Shown: piece after piece, positions 36,051 through 44,833 of the stretch
Layout of the letters: each line of letters starts with the position of its first letter
Position numbering within the stretch: the first letter of the stretch is position 1
Source: Firmicutes bacterium HGW-Firmicutes-2
GTDB lineage: Bacteria; Bacillota; Clostridia; Lachnospirales; Vallitaleaceae
Length of the DNA stretch: 64,000 bases
Direction: 5' to 3'
NCBI GenBank assembly: GCA_002841495.1
Contig: PGZV01000003.1
Coordinates: 205,764 to 269,763 of the forward strand
The notes under the pieces: generated by a model
What the model was told of the DNA's origin: nothing
Database searches by the model: none
Seen by the model: only the letters and a program-made list of their open reading frames with translations
Made by a program: the position numbers and the translations under genes

Positions 36051-36836
36051 CTAAAAAAATATACTTGCTACATATTTTGCTGCATTTTCTTGATTATAAC
36101 CTTCTAAAGGGTGGCTCTCAATCGAAATACTAACCGTGTTACTGGTTTCACGTGCACATAAATAGAAATGTGACATAAAAATTCCAGCATCAATTCTACT
36201 ATTACCTACCAGAAAAAAATCTGCTCTTTTCTCTTTAATAATAACTCTTACTGGTTGCCCATTATTTGCAGACGGTGCTAATGTAGACATTTTTACTATC
36301 TCTAGAATCCCTTCGTCCAAGTTTTCTTCAGTGTAATTCATCCATATTTCCTTAATATCTTTCCTCTTTGTGCTTCCGGCAATTTTTCTAAAATTATTAT
36401 TTAGAAATCCTTCATCCTGAGCAATGCCAAATGCTATAACTACGCCAATCCGTTCATTTTTCTTAATACTACATTTTAAATTCAATACCTTTCTATCATA
36501 AGTACCCAACCAGCAAGTTCCATATCCAGCATATGTAAGCTTCAACACTTCCGGTTCCAATGCGAATCCTAGTTCTTGCATTCCTAGGTCATCTTCACAT
36601 ATTCCGATTATACAATATGGCGCGTTAATCTTACCAACCCCCCATAAAAAACCTAATTTTACATCCTCTGTATCATCTTTAGTCATTAATACTTCAAATC
36701 TCACCCTAGAATTACCGAATTTTGGTATGTATTTCTCCAAATTTTTCTGTATTTCTATTAGAATATTGCTTTCAACAAGTGTATCTTTATACTTTCTCAC
36801 CGATTTTCTCTTTAACATACTTTCTATTATATCCAT
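36051..36836 (-). CDS. TM1586-type nitroreductase family protein
   Basis: A 261-residue protein matching the two-lobed single-chain nitroreductase type: first lobe MLKRKSVRKYKD, YAGYGTCWLGTY and GVVIAFGIAQ; second lobe MSTLAPSANNGQPVRVII with FMN-contact residues and IDAGIFMSHFYLCAR. It likely uses FMN and NAD(P)H to reduce quinones or nitroaromatics. ATG 36836 follows GAAGGGAG. It is first in an operon with the MarR regulator. Confidence 0.82.
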   Translation of the reverse strand: MDIIESMLKRKSVRKYKDTLVESNILIEIQKNLEKYIPKFGNSRVRFEVLMTKDDTEDVKLGFLWGVGKINAPYCIIGICEDDLGMQELGFALEPEVLKLTYAGYGTCWLGTYDRKVLNLKCSIKKNERIGVVIAFGIAQDEGFLNNNFRKIAGSTKRKDIKEIWMNYTEENLDEGILEIVKMSTLAPSANNGQPVRVIIKEKRADFFLVGNSRIDAGIFMSHFYLCARETSNTVSISIESHPLEGYNQENAAKYVASIFF

Positions 36837-36876
36837 TGTTTCTCCCTTCGTATATTACGTTGTTCGTACTATACGA

Positions 36877-36906
36877 TATATAACATACTTTGACCTAATT
36901 GTCAAA
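36877..36906 (-). promoter_or_regulatory. Promoter and MarR-type operator of the nitroreductase operon
   Basis: On the minus strand TTGACA (36900-36905), 17-bp spacer, TATATA (36877-36882). A perfect inverted repeat TTTGAC-N6-GTCAAA (36889-36906) covers the -35, a second smaller palindrome ATCGTA/TACGA lies downstream of the -10. Binding by the MarR protein encoded in the operon would repress it. Confidence 0.75.
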
Positions 36907-36961
36907 TATTCTGAAACATCAAAAATGTGCCACTAATCCTCTTAAATTATGAATCAGCCTA

Positions 36962-37540
36962 TCAACTCTCCTCCATTAATTCTACTTCTAACGTCTCAAA
37001 AAGTTTCTTTGCTGCATTTAGATTAATGAGCAACCTGATGTGCATAATGATACTTACGGCCATCAGAACAAAGAGATATACACCGCTGCCCTCTTTTGGC
37101 ATATTCAGTGAAAAACTCATGACCAATAAAGACAATCCCTGTATCACCGCATACCGCTTGAGCTCAGACCCAAACTGATGAGACAAGGTTGCTTCTTCAA
37201 GCATGGTCATATGAACCGTCATGCCTTGATAGATATAAACCACCAGTAACAGTTCACTCAGCCATCCAACAATCATCACGGCATAGTTGAAAAAATCACC
37301 TATCTGTATCCATCCAAGCATCCCTGTAACAACATCTAGAATAGAAACACATATCATACTTACTGACAAGAATCTAGCAATACGAAAAACCCCAAAATCT
37401 GTTTTGGCATATAGATATCCAAGTCCAACAAACACAAAATAGTACCCAAGAACATCCGGTAATAGATCAAATCTGCCAATATTAATATCGATTAGGACCA
37501 GTAAGAACCCACCAAAAATATATTTATACCCGTTATTCAT
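36962..37540 (-). CDS. Conserved integral membrane protein, unknown function
   Basis: A 192-residue protein with about six hydrophobic segments and an acidic C-terminus (LEVELMEES). No recognised motif. ATG 37540 follows GGAGGACGG and overlaps the end of the preceding gene by 8 nt, so the two are a coupled pair. Confidence 0.62.
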   Translation of the reverse strand: MNNGYKYIFGGFLLVLIDINIGRFDLLPDVLGYYFVFVGLGYLYAKTDFGVFRIARFLSVSMICVSILDVVTGMLGWIQIGDFFNYAVMIVGWLSELLLVVYIYQGMTVHMTMLEEATLSHQFGSELKRYAVIQGLSLLVMSFSLNMPKEGSGVYLFVLMAVSIIMHIRLLINLNAAKKLFETLEVELMEES

Positions 37541-38441
37541 GTTCCGTCCTCCATAACGCTACGAAAGATTCAACAGCGGTTTCGTTCATGCCGGTACCAT
37601 AAAAAGGATAATAAATCCAAGTATCATACGATTGACCGTCTTTTTCATAGACCATGTCCAAGGATATCATATTAAAACGCCATTCACTTGAGACATCCTT
37701 ATCCTTTGCCGTATAAGCCACCTCAAATCCTCTTTTTACCTCTATGGGCTCTGTAAGGTTCATCAATGCATCATAAGTATATGTACGATCAAAGTCAACA
37801 ATGAGGCTCATATCCAAATCATCCCTATGGGGCTCAAAAGATGATAAATCAAGAGATGTGATGCTAATTGGTGTCTCTGTCTCAAAATCAGCAGTAAAAT
37901 GATCCCTACTCCCGCCACCACCTTTTCTTAATCTATGTTCCTCCCAATTGTCTTCCGTTCTTATTGTAATCCGCCCTAGAGATACCGGCATGATGGTGCC
38001 ATCATCAAAGATAGCTGTACCCGTACCAAAAGTAAGGCTACCCTTCTCTTTCATTCGACTTATGTCTTCATCCGTCAAATAAAGATTGATATACCCTTTT
38101 TTTAAAGTATAATATCGCCCTATCTCATCATTGTAAGGATTGTTATTCATATCGCTGGTATACATGAAGCCACCGAAACCACCGCTTTGACTGACAGACT
38201 GTTTTACCTTTAGACCATAAAAACTTATGGATTTAACTCTTCGTGTGTCACTATTATTCGTGATATACGATATGGTCAGTGTTTCATCCATCATCCCATT
38301 ATAATAGATCTCATCATTGATTTCTGTAAATAAGGGCGCCTCAATAACCTGATAAGATGCATAGATAACATTACTTATAGCTGATAGCGTGACCAGCGCT
38401 GCTATGATCATGCTATATCGTTTTAGTTTTTTTTCTGACAT
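37533..38441 (-). CDS. Membrane-anchored exported protein, unknown function
   Basis: A 302-residue protein with an N-terminal anchor or signal (about residues 9-30) and a polar, beta-rich external domain (DEIYYNGMMDETLTISYITNNSD). ATG 38441 follows AAAGGAGAG. It overlaps the membrane-protein gene downstream, suggesting that the two act together at the membrane. No family recognised. Confidence 0.65.
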   Translation of the reverse strand: MSEKKLKRYSMIIAALVTLSAISNVIYASYQVIEAPLFTEINDEIYYNGMMDETLTISYITNNSDTRRVKSISFYGLKVKQSVSQSGGFGGFMYTSDMNNNPYNDEIGRYYTLKKGYINLYLTDEDISRMKEKGSLTFGTGTAIFDDGTIMPVSLGRITIRTEDNWEEHRLRKGGGGSRDHFTADFETETPISITSLDLSSFEPHRDDLDMSLIVDFDRTYTYDALMNLTEPIEVKRGFEVAYTAKDKDVSSEWRFNMISLDMVYEKDGQSYDTWIYYPFYGTGMNETAVESFVALWRTEHE

Positions 38442-38618
38442 ACTCTCTCTCCTTTATCCTTTATAGAACGCCATCTGGATGACACCCATCCTACATATGT
38501 TGAAGGAAGTGTTTCTAACTATAATAACAATTAAAGCTAGGTTTTGTGACACTTTGTGTCCAAGTTTTTATCCAGATAATTTCCTTTTGCTTATATTTCA
38601 TCATACTTAGTTAAGTTT

Positions 38619-39521
38619 CTAATAGTTTAGTTGTATTGAATGTCCTTCTGCAAAAGCACTTTCCTTAAAAAAGTAAATATGAAAATAGTCATCATTGATA
38701 ATCTGTCTTTCTACGAGTGGCTTTCCTTCTTGATCAGTACCTATTTTTTCTAAGATCATATATTTTGTTTGATCACTGACTTCAATGCTACTTGGTACAT
38801 CATGAGCGTATATTTTCTCTGCAATGACCTGATTGTCATGATCATCCATCTGCTTCAAAACATAATATTTTACATCGTTAATACCTTCAACATTAATCTT
38901 GACTTTAAAGCTTTCAGTGGATTCACTGTTACATACCAAAACCGTACGATTCTCTGTTAAGAACATGGACATACTTCCACCACTACCATATTCACCACTC
39001 ATAGATACGCCTGAACCAGAAGTGAAATAGATCTCACCTTCATCCGTCATATATACCGGATTCAAAACAGCCAGTATCACAGGTGCATTTTTAGCAAAAA
39101 TCGTGCCTTCTATTTCTTTTCCATCATCATTAAAACTTATATGAACCTGAGTCACTTGGTTACTGCTACCGACGCTGCTATAGCTTTCACCATTTTCTTC
39201 ATAACTCGCATCAATAAACAAGACACCCTCATAACTCTCAAAGACAACATCCTCAGGATTAGCTTCATTTATTGTTCCATATACTCTTCCTTCATATTTA
39301 GATTCCATAACAACTTCTCCACCATGCATCAATTTGTTGCTATTTTCTGAAACATAGGCCTCAAAATCAAATAAATCAATATAGTCATCAGTTACAAAAA
39401 CCCCCACGAGCTTATCCTCTTCCATTGTATTACCTGCTTCTGCTACCGCCAATTGGCATCCGGATAACATCACTAATATCATGGGTATCATAACTAAACT
39501 GGCCATTATTTTCTTATGCAT
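38619..39521 (-). CDS. Lipoprotein, unknown function
   Basis: About 300 residues with a signal peptide ending in lipobox LSGC, followed by a beta-rich domain containing a Gly/Ser-rich stretch (SGSGVSMSGEYGSGGSMS). I start at ATG 39521, 9 nt after GGAGG; three other ATG codons lie just upstream inside or too near that site. It overlaps the XRE regulator gene by 8 nt and is the last gene of that operon. The following 38442-38618 interval has no gene. Confidence 0.66.
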   Translation of the reverse strand: MHKKIMASLVMIPMILVMLSGCQLAVAEAGNTMEEDKLVGVFVTDDYIDLFDFEAYVSENSNKLMHGGEVVMESKYEGRVYGTINEANPEDVVFESYEGVLFIDASYEENGESYSSVGSSNQVTQVHISFNDDGKEIEGTIFAKNAPVILAVLNPVYMTDEGEIYFTSGSGVSMSGEYGSGGSMSMFLTENRTVLVCNSESTESFKVKINVEGINDVKYYVLKQMDDHDNQVIAEKIYAHDVPSSIEVSDQTKYMILEKIGTDQEGKPLVERQIINDDYFHIYFFKESAFAEGHSIQLNY

Positions 39522-39741
39522 CCTCATCATCCTCCATTCTGCCGTCAAATTCCAATATATCCCCTAGTTCACAATCCAAATAATAACAGATTTTATTCAT
39601 TGTATTGAACCTTATACCTTTTGCCTTACCACTACGTAATATTGATAAGTTTGCCTCTGTAATATTAATCAAAGAGCACAGTTCTTTTGATGTCATGTTT
39701 TTTTCCTTCAACATTTCTGTTAAGTGCACCCTAATTGCCAT
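39514..39741 (-). CDS. Small XRE-family regulator (YozG-like)
   Basis: A 75-residue single-domain helix-turn-helix protein (LTEMLKEKNMTSKELCSLINITEANLSILRSGK in parts, about 6-40; FNTMNKICYYLDCELGDIL). This small type normally sits beside genes for DUF2975-like membrane proteins, as here (9 nt gap). ATG 39741 follows GTAGGAGG. It probably controls its own operon through the repeats at 40745-40798. Confidence 0.85.
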   Translation of the reverse strand: MAIRVHLTEMLKEKNMTSKELCSLINITEANLSILRSGKAKGIRFNTMNKICYYLDCELGDILEFDGRMEDDEDA

Positions 39742-39750
39742 ATCTGCCTC

Positions 39751-40719
39751 CTACACAAACAAATCCATTTCTTCTTTGATTTTTGAGCTGTGTGCAAAAT
39801 ACTTTGCAAGCAACATGGTCATGATGACAATTAAAATAGATGTAAGGGGTATATCAATATGATAATTACTGTGAATCAGCTTAGCACCTGCTATCAATTG
39901 CAGTAAGTTTATAAAAATGGATGCAATCACCGTTACAATAATGGCTTGTTGACATTTATTTACGAGTTGAACGGCCTTATCCACAACGCTTTGACTATAT
40001 CTTTCAATCTTCAATGCCTGCACCAGGTCATAACCTGCTAAAATAATACTTATTTGATAAAATAGCGGAATCATTTTAGTGATCGATCTTAATAGAATAA
40101 AATAATGTGTAAGCGTAAAATCAATGCCGGCCATAGTATTAGCCGATTCAACCACTTTCATTTCCCTCATAATATCAAATGGCAATGCAAAGGTTAATGC
40201 AAGTACTGTTATAACTGCGAATATAATTAGCAGGGCTTCAAGATCAATGAGTAGTCTATCCGTCATCCCTGTTTGAATTCTGCGAAGCAGACGCATAATT
40301 ACATACCCTATTAACACAATATATACAACGCTTGAAACGCCTATTTTCCACGATCCTTTTAGAGTAGAAGGTGCTAAGATGCCTTCTGCAAACCCAGGGT
40401 TAATCATATAATACATACCGAAAAATAATAGAACACTTAGCAATAAAAGTAATAAATCCTCACTTTTTTGGATGCCTTTTCTTATTCTTGTACTTAGTAC
40501 AATGAGTGGTGTCATACAAAACAACACATAAGCCATCCAAGCTACAACATTGCCAAGGGGGCCATCTAATGACATTATTCTAAGAAGATAACCCACTTGT
40601 ACAAATGGAAAAGAAATGATACTGTCGTAACCAATCGCTTGATCTTTCATCAGATAAAAAGCGATGATACAAATTAATCCTATGCCTATTAAAATACTAA
40701 CCAACCTCTTGTTATCCAT
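39751..40719 (-). CDS. DUF2975-like multi-pass membrane protein
   Basis: About 322 residues, eight or so hydrophobic helices. The C-terminal half (from LRRIQTGM) resembles DUF2975 membrane proteins that pair with small XRE regulators. I start at ATG 40719, 6 nt after AAAGGAG, rather than at 40725 beside that site. First gene of an operon with the XRE regulator and a lipoprotein. Function unknown. Confidence 0.7.
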   Translation of the reverse strand: MDNKRLVSILIGIGLICIIAFYLMKDQAIGYDSIISFPFVQVGYLLRIMSLDGPLGNVVAWMAYVLFCMTPLIVLSTRIRKGIQKSEDLLLLLLSVLLFFGMYYMINPGFAEGILAPSTLKGSWKIGVSSVVYIVLIGYVIMRLLRRIQTGMTDRLLIDLEALLIIFAVITVLALTFALPFDIMREMKVVESANTMAGIDFTLTHYFILLRSITKMIPLFYQISIILAGYDLVQALKIERYSQSVVDKAVQLVNKCQQAIIVTVIASIFINLLQLIAGAKLIHSNYHIDIPLTSILIVIMTMLLAKYFAHSSKIKEEMDLFV

Positions 40720-40744
40720 ATCCATCTCCTTTATTATTGTTTTG

Positions 40745-40798
40745 CAATAATTATTAATTTATTATACCACCCAAATTATTGTTAATCAATAATTATTA
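40745..40798 (-). promoter_or_regulatory. Promoter with repeated operator for the XRE operon
   Basis: On the minus strand TTGATT (40784-40789), 17 bp, TATAAT (40761-40766). The 12-mer CAATAATTATTA occurs at 40745-40756 and again at 40787-40798, 42 bp apart (four helical turns), with an inverted partial copy AATTATTGTTAA at 40775-40785. The copies bracket the -10 and cover the -35, fitting autorepression. Confidence 0.68.
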
Positions 40799-40807
40799 CA
40801 GGTACAA

Positions 40808-40838
40808 GTAAAAAATCCTTAGCATCGTGCTAAGGATT
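40808..40838 (-). terminator. Terminator of the BlaI-BlaR operon
   Basis: Perfect 10-bp stem AATCCTTAGC/GCTAAGGATT (40814-40823 with 40829-40838) followed on the minus strand by TTTTTT, 12 bp past the BlaR-type gene. Confidence 0.9.
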
Positions 40839-40850
40839 CATGTTTACATC

Positions 40851-42596
40851 TTATGGAATATATTGCTCTTCAATTATTTGTACAACACCATCTTTAGTGG
40901 TTACCCAGAAGGGTACATTTGCAGCTATCTCTAAATAAGTACTAAGATAGGCATTAAACTCATCCTTATCTGTTGTACTATAGAGAAGGCTACCATCCTC
41001 ATTACTTGAGAAATCGTTTCTCCAGTCGATAAACCTGTATTCGGTTTTATCATCAACTTCATATGGTATTTGTTCAATCTCGGGATTATGTATATAGTAC
41101 CCATTTGGCATATCCAGTTCTTCTATATCAAGTTCTTCTATTCGATCTGTATCCTCGAATGTTATCCATTCAACCGGATCAAATGTTATTCTATTTAAGT
41201 CGAATGCCTCAAATCCAGTAATATAACCTAAGTCCTGATAAGAGCTACTCGTAACCTCGTCGCTTGCATTACCTCTTATGCTTGTTGATTCCTCATCATC
41301 CAGAGCCAATTCACCTGTCCGCCCATTTTTCAAGACATAGCTTAGCAAATCAACATACACTTCTTCCGGAATTGTATAATATCTGTATTTTTCCTGGGTC
41401 TCTTCATTCATAATCATTGCAAAATTTTCATAGGAATAAAAACGTATGTAATACCCATCATGCAAAACTATTTTAAGCGTTGGTGAACTTTCAAAAGGGG
41501 CATTCACCTTTTTCTCTTTCCATTTTCCGTGTTCAAACGTTTCTAGAAAATTGGAATTAGGAGAAAGACTCAAGATGCCTTGATTTTCCGTTTCCACAGT
41601 AATATCTCCACCCGTTGCCATTGAGGACAAGAAATTGTCAATATTTAGTAGCGATAAGTCAGGCTCATCACGCCTAGGATTTGACAGTAATCCAAAGATC
41701 GCAATAATAAGAATCATAACTGCCACTATAATGATAAAAAACTTGGGTTGCTTAAAGCTTAATATGTTCTTAATCCGCCCTTTTGTATCCCCTTCTCCAA
41801 AAGCAAGAGGTGTCATTCCAATACGTCTTCTTCCTGTTGATAGATTCAGCAATGACTGTGAATATTCTTTTTTCACTCTGTGACCTAATTGACGGATCAC
41901 CGATTCATCACAAGACATTTCCATATCTTTGCCACTTAACCAGAAAGCAATCCATACCAATGGATTAAACCAATGTATGCAAACTGCCAGATAACTTATG
42001 AATCTAATCGCATGGTCAAATCTCTTAATGTGGGTTTGTTCATGTAGGACGATATATTCTTTCTCAGACTCAGATAATGAATTTGGTAAATATATCTTCG
42101 GTTGAATCAACCCCAAAACAAAAGGTGTATCCACATAGTCAGACCGGTAAATATTATCCTTTTCATGGCTTGCATATTTTAATCTATTTTTTATTTTTAT
42201 TAGCGATACCATTCCATAGATCAAAAGGACAACAAGGCCTGCAATCCAAAGCAATGATCCAAGAAATATCCAAACCTGCATTGGATTCACACTTGAAGCG
42301 ACATCTGCCGCTGTACCACTTATAGATTGATCTATCGTAAAGATTTCTGCAGTCACATTCGGTGTTGTGTCGTATAAAACATCGTTAGAGATTGGCATAG
42401 GATTCACCGGAATTATGCTCAAAATGCTTTCAAATGACATAGGTACAATGAGTCTAAAGAGCGCTACAGCCCACAATATATAGGCGAACTTTTTCGGTGC
42501 TTTTTTTAGAAGCAATCTTGCTCCTATAATGAATAGAATCACAATACTACTCACATAGCTCATATTTATAATTTGTAAAAATATTTTCTCTAACAT
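40851..42596 (-). CDS. BlaR1/MecR1-type M56 membrane metalloprotease
   Basis: A 581-residue protein. Residues 1-320 hold membrane helices and the M56 zinc-protease site HEQTH (about 185) with a downstream acidic CDESVIRQLG block. The C-terminal part after the last helix (about 310) is not the penicillin-binding sensor of BlaR1; it is a beta-rich domain of unknown type, so the signal need not be a beta-lactam. On activation such proteins lead to cleavage of the BlaI-type repressor whose gene lies 8 nt upstream. Confidence 0.86.
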   Translation of the reverse strand: MLEKIFLQIINMSYVSSIVILFIIGARLLLKKAPKKFAYILWAVALFRLIVPMSFESILSIIPVNPMPISNDVLYDTTPNVTAEIFTIDQSISGTAADVASSVNPMQVWIFLGSLLWIAGLVVLLIYGMVSLIKIKNRLKYASHEKDNIYRSDYVDTPFVLGLIQPKIYLPNSLSESEKEYIVLHEQTHIKRFDHAIRFISYLAVCIHWFNPLVWIAFWLSGKDMEMSCDESVIRQLGHRVKKEYSQSLLNLSTGRRRIGMTPLAFGEGDTKGRIKNILSFKQPKFFIIIVAVMILIIAIFGLLSNPRRDEPDLSLLNIDNFLSSMATGGDITVETENQGILSLSPNSNFLETFEHGKWKEKKVNAPFESSPTLKIVLHDGYYIRFYSYENFAMIMNEETQEKYRYYTIPEEVYVDLLSYVLKNGRTGELALDDEESTSIRGNASDEVTSSSYQDLGYITGFEAFDLNRITFDPVEWITFEDTDRIEELDIEELDMPNGYYIHNPEIEQIPYEVDDKTEYRFIDWRNDFSSNEDGSLLYSTTDKDEFNAYLSTYLEIAANVPFWVTTKDGVVQIIEEQYIP

Positions 42597-42604
42597 ATCT
42601 AACC

Positions 42605-42964
42605 CTACCTTTTGTATCCATCAATTAATTGTTGGATTTCTTCAATTTCTTTGATACTCAACTTTTTTCGTTGCGTAAAAGCTGTTAAAAATCTGGGCAA
42701 TGATCCTTCAAAAGATTCCTCTAAAAAGGCTTCACCTTTTTCTGCCAAAAAATCTTCCTTTTCAATTAAAACTATAACCGTTCCATTTTCATTTTGGAAA
42801 ATTTCTCTCTCACATAAACGCTTCAACATGGTATAGGTTGTCGTTCGCTTCCACTGAAATTCTATTGCGCATATTTCAATCAGCTCACGAATTTTTGCAG
42901 GTGCTTTATCCCAAATAATATCAGCAAATCTTTGTTCCATTTCACCAAGCTTATATTTTTCCAC
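42605..42964 (-). CDS. BlaI/MecI-family repressor
   Basis: About 119 residues with the family winged helix (LGEMEQRFADIIWDK; TTTYTMLKRLCEREIF). BlaI-type dimers repress until proteolysed by the membrane partner. GTG 42964 lies 7 nt after AAAGGAGG; the open frame continues 17 codons upstream through the operator region, which I exclude. The operon partner is the M56 protease directly downstream. Two matching palindromes upstream are its probable binding sites. Confidence 0.88.
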   Translation of the reverse strand: MEKYKLGEMEQRFADIIWDKAPAKIRELIEICAIEFQWKRTTTYTMLKRLCEREIFQNENGTVIVLIEKEDFLAEKGEAFLEESFEGSLPRFLTAFTQRKKLSIKEIEEIQQLIDGYKR

Positions 42965-42978
42965 TAATAATCCTCCTT

Positions 42979-43031
42979 TGTCTAACAGCTTTAGACAGTC
43001 ATAGTCTAACACCATTAGACGTTGTTGTCAA
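42979..43031 (-). promoter_or_regulatory. BlaI-type promoter with two palindromic operators
   Basis: On the minus strand TTGACA (43026-43031), 17 bp, TAGACT (43003-43008). Two related palindromes, TGTCTAA-N5-TTAGACA (42979-42997) and GTCTAA-N5-TTAGAC (43004-43020), lie 24 bp centre to centre, one over the spacer and -10, one just after the start site. This twin layout is typical of bla/mec operators, though the half-site differs from the classical TACA/TGTA. Confidence 0.8.
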
Positions 43032-43114
43032 GAACTTCTGCCAAACCATATTGCTCCAGAACAATTGCTTTCATTCTAAACTTCCTTTATGGGTATTATA
43101 GAACTTTATAAATC

Positions 43115-43152
43115 TATCGTGTAATCAAACTCTAATTTTTGATTACACGATA
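43115..43152. repeat. Perfect 15-bp inverted repeat (hairpin)
   Basis: TATCGTGTAATCAAA (43115-43129) is exactly mirrored at 43138-43152 with an 8-nt loop. It stands between the BlaI promoter and the terminator of the reductase gene. It could be a second terminator or a cryptic operator; the minus-strand side is not followed by a clean T-run. Confidence 0.7.
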
Positions 43153-43160
43153 AATCTAAA

Positions 43161-43205
43161 AATTAAGAAAACCCATGAAATTTAAAAGAAAATTTCATGG
43201 GTTTT
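43161..43205 (-). terminator. Terminator of the MarR-NmrA-reductase operon
   Basis: Stem AAAACCCATGAAATTT/AAATTTCATGGGTTTT (43168-43183 with 43190-43205), with T-rich sequence on both sides, 23 bp past the reductase gene. Confidence 0.82.
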
Positions 43206-43227
43206 AAATACTATTTATTCTTAGATT

Positions 43228-43929
43228 TTAGTAACCTACAAATGTGTCTTTTATTATATTCATTTTCTTAATACCTTTGCTTTTCAGCAAAGTTTCTATG
43301 GTATGAACCATGGTTTTTGCTCCAACAATAAAATACTCTGCTTCATTGTTATGCTTAGCCACAAATTCTTCTATTTCACTATTTAATTTTTCTCGTTTGA
43401 CTAAATATTTAGTTTTAATAGAGGATATTCTGCTGGCTTCTTCTAGTTCCTCTGTATATATAAACGCTTCTCGACCGTCTAAATAAAACAATTTATCATC
43501 CGTTATTTCTGCAGAATTTAATAGAAGGTTTTTTATTAAGGCTCTATATGGTGTTATGCCTATACCAGCGGCTATATACAATCTAGGCTTACTATTTTTG
43601 GTATAAAAAGAACCAATTGGGCCCCTCATGGTTACTTTCATTCCTGAATCAAGGTTTAATAAGGCTTGTTTAAATTCACTTGGATCTTCACTGATTTTCA
43701 ATGATATCTTTATGTGTCCCTCAGATGGTATTGAAGCGATGCTAAAAGCTCTTGTAGGTTTATTAATCTTTTCATGATTTATTGTGAATATCCCATGCTG
43801 ACCAGCCTTCCAGGTTATTTGCTTCTCTGTCTCAAAGATAAATGTATAAATGTCACCAACCTCTTTATATTTTTCCTTAAAGGAAACTTCATGTTTATTG
43901 AATATTGGTAAAATGTCTTTTAGTATCAT
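43228..43929 (-). CDS. Ferredoxin-NADP reductase-type flavoprotein
   Basis: A 233-residue FAD/NAD(P) oxidoreductase: FAD-binding RAFSIAS (about 68-74), phosphate-binding GPIGSF, NAD(P)-binding AAGIGITPYRAL (about 115-126), and a C-terminal VGAKTMVHTIETLL block. It lacks an iron-sulfur domain, so it needs a separate electron partner. About 50 nt after the NmrA-type gene in a MarR-controlled operon. Confidence 0.85.
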   Translation of the reverse strand: MILKDILPIFNKHEVSFKEKYKEVGDIYTFIFETEKQITWKAGQHGIFTINHEKINKPTRAFSIASIPSEGHIKISLKISEDPSEFKQALLNLDSGMKVTMRGPIGSFYTKNSKPRLYIAAGIGITPYRALIKNLLLNSAEITDDKLFYLDGREAFIYTEELEEASRISSIKTKYLVKREKLNSEIEEFVAKHNNEAEYFIVGAKTMVHTIETLLKSKGIKKMNIIKDTFVGY

Positions 43930-43978
43930 AATTTATTCCTCTCTTCAGTATTAGGCATATTTATGTTGCAGTTATTTT

Positions 43979-44833
43979 CTATACGAAACAATTAACATTT
44001 TCACTTGCAAACTCAAGAAAGGTTCTAGGTTTTTTCCCTGTAAGCTTATAAAATTCGTCTGTCACCCTCTTAGCTGTCCCCATTCTCGTCATGAAATAAA
44101 GGGCTACTGTTATATTGACATACTTTTTATCTAACCCTCTTTTCTTAATGTAGTAACTTCTATACTTAAAAAAGCCAGGTTTTCTATATGCTATTTTCTT
44201 CCCAGTTACTTCACTTAAAATTGCAGCTATTTGGTCATAATCTAAAGACTCCGGTCCGGTGATTGTATGGGCTGTATTTTTATATTTTACCGGTTCGTGT
44301 AATAACGTTGCTATTGATAATCCAATATCTGCTGCATCAATAAAGCTCGTTTTGCTATTGCCAGCCGGGATAAATATTTCATTTTTTTCTTTAATTTCTA
44401 CAGAATGAATGCCTGATATATTCTGCATAAAAAAGCCCGGTCTTATATGGGCATATGGTACACCTATTTGCTCAATATACTTCTCAATCTTATGATGAGG
44501 CGGTATGGTGTTTTTTTCAACACCCATCAAAGATAAAAATGAAACAAGCTTGATGTTATGGGACTTCATAGCGTCAATAAATGGATGTAAATCCTCGGGC
44601 TTACCAAGATGTGGCGGTCTCATTAGAAACACACGGTCTACACCTTTTAGTGCCTGAACAAATGTTTTTTCATCTGTAAAATCAAGATTAGCAGCCTCTA
44701 CTTCATCACCAAATAATTTATGAATTTTAATGATGTCGATATCTCCCGCCACGACTTGCTCTCCTTTTTTTATTAACGCACTTATAACGTATTTACCTAC
44801 ATTGCCTAATGCACCTGTTACTAAGATCTTCAT
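43979..44833 (-). CDS. NmrA-type NAD(P)-binding protein (atypical SDR)
   Basis: A 284-residue Rossmann protein with N-terminal GALGNVGKYV (7-16), RPPHLGKPEDL and HIRPGFFMQN, resembling NmrA/QorB-like sensors or reductases of the NAD(P)H-quinone oxidoreductase 2 group. Start ATG 44833 overlaps the MarR stop (ATGA). Probably detoxifies or senses a quinone-like effector with the downstream flavoprotein. Confidence 0.82.
   Translation of the reverse strand: MKILVTGALGNVGKYVISALIKKGEQVVAGDIDIIKIHKLFGDEVEAANLDFTDEKTFVQALKGVDRVFLMRPPHLGKPEDLHPFIDAMKSHNIKLVSFLSLMGVEKNTIPPHHKIEKYIEQIGVPYAHIRPGFFMQNISGIHSVEIKEKNEIFIPAGNSKTSFIDAADIGLSIATLLHEPVKYKNTAHTITGPESLDYDQIAAILSEVTGKKIAYRKPGFFKYRSYYIKKRGLDKKYVNITVALYFMTRMGTAKRVTDEFYKLTGKKPRTFLEFASENVNCFV

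Noticed and set aside
42965..43015. N-terminal extension of the BlaI-type repressor
   Set aside because: It would translate the operator palindromes; AAAGGAGG and GTG 42964 give the family-length protein.
43115..43152. Riboswitch or attenuator
   Set aside because: A simple hairpin with no conserved aptamer-like sequence and no downstream start codon in the right place.
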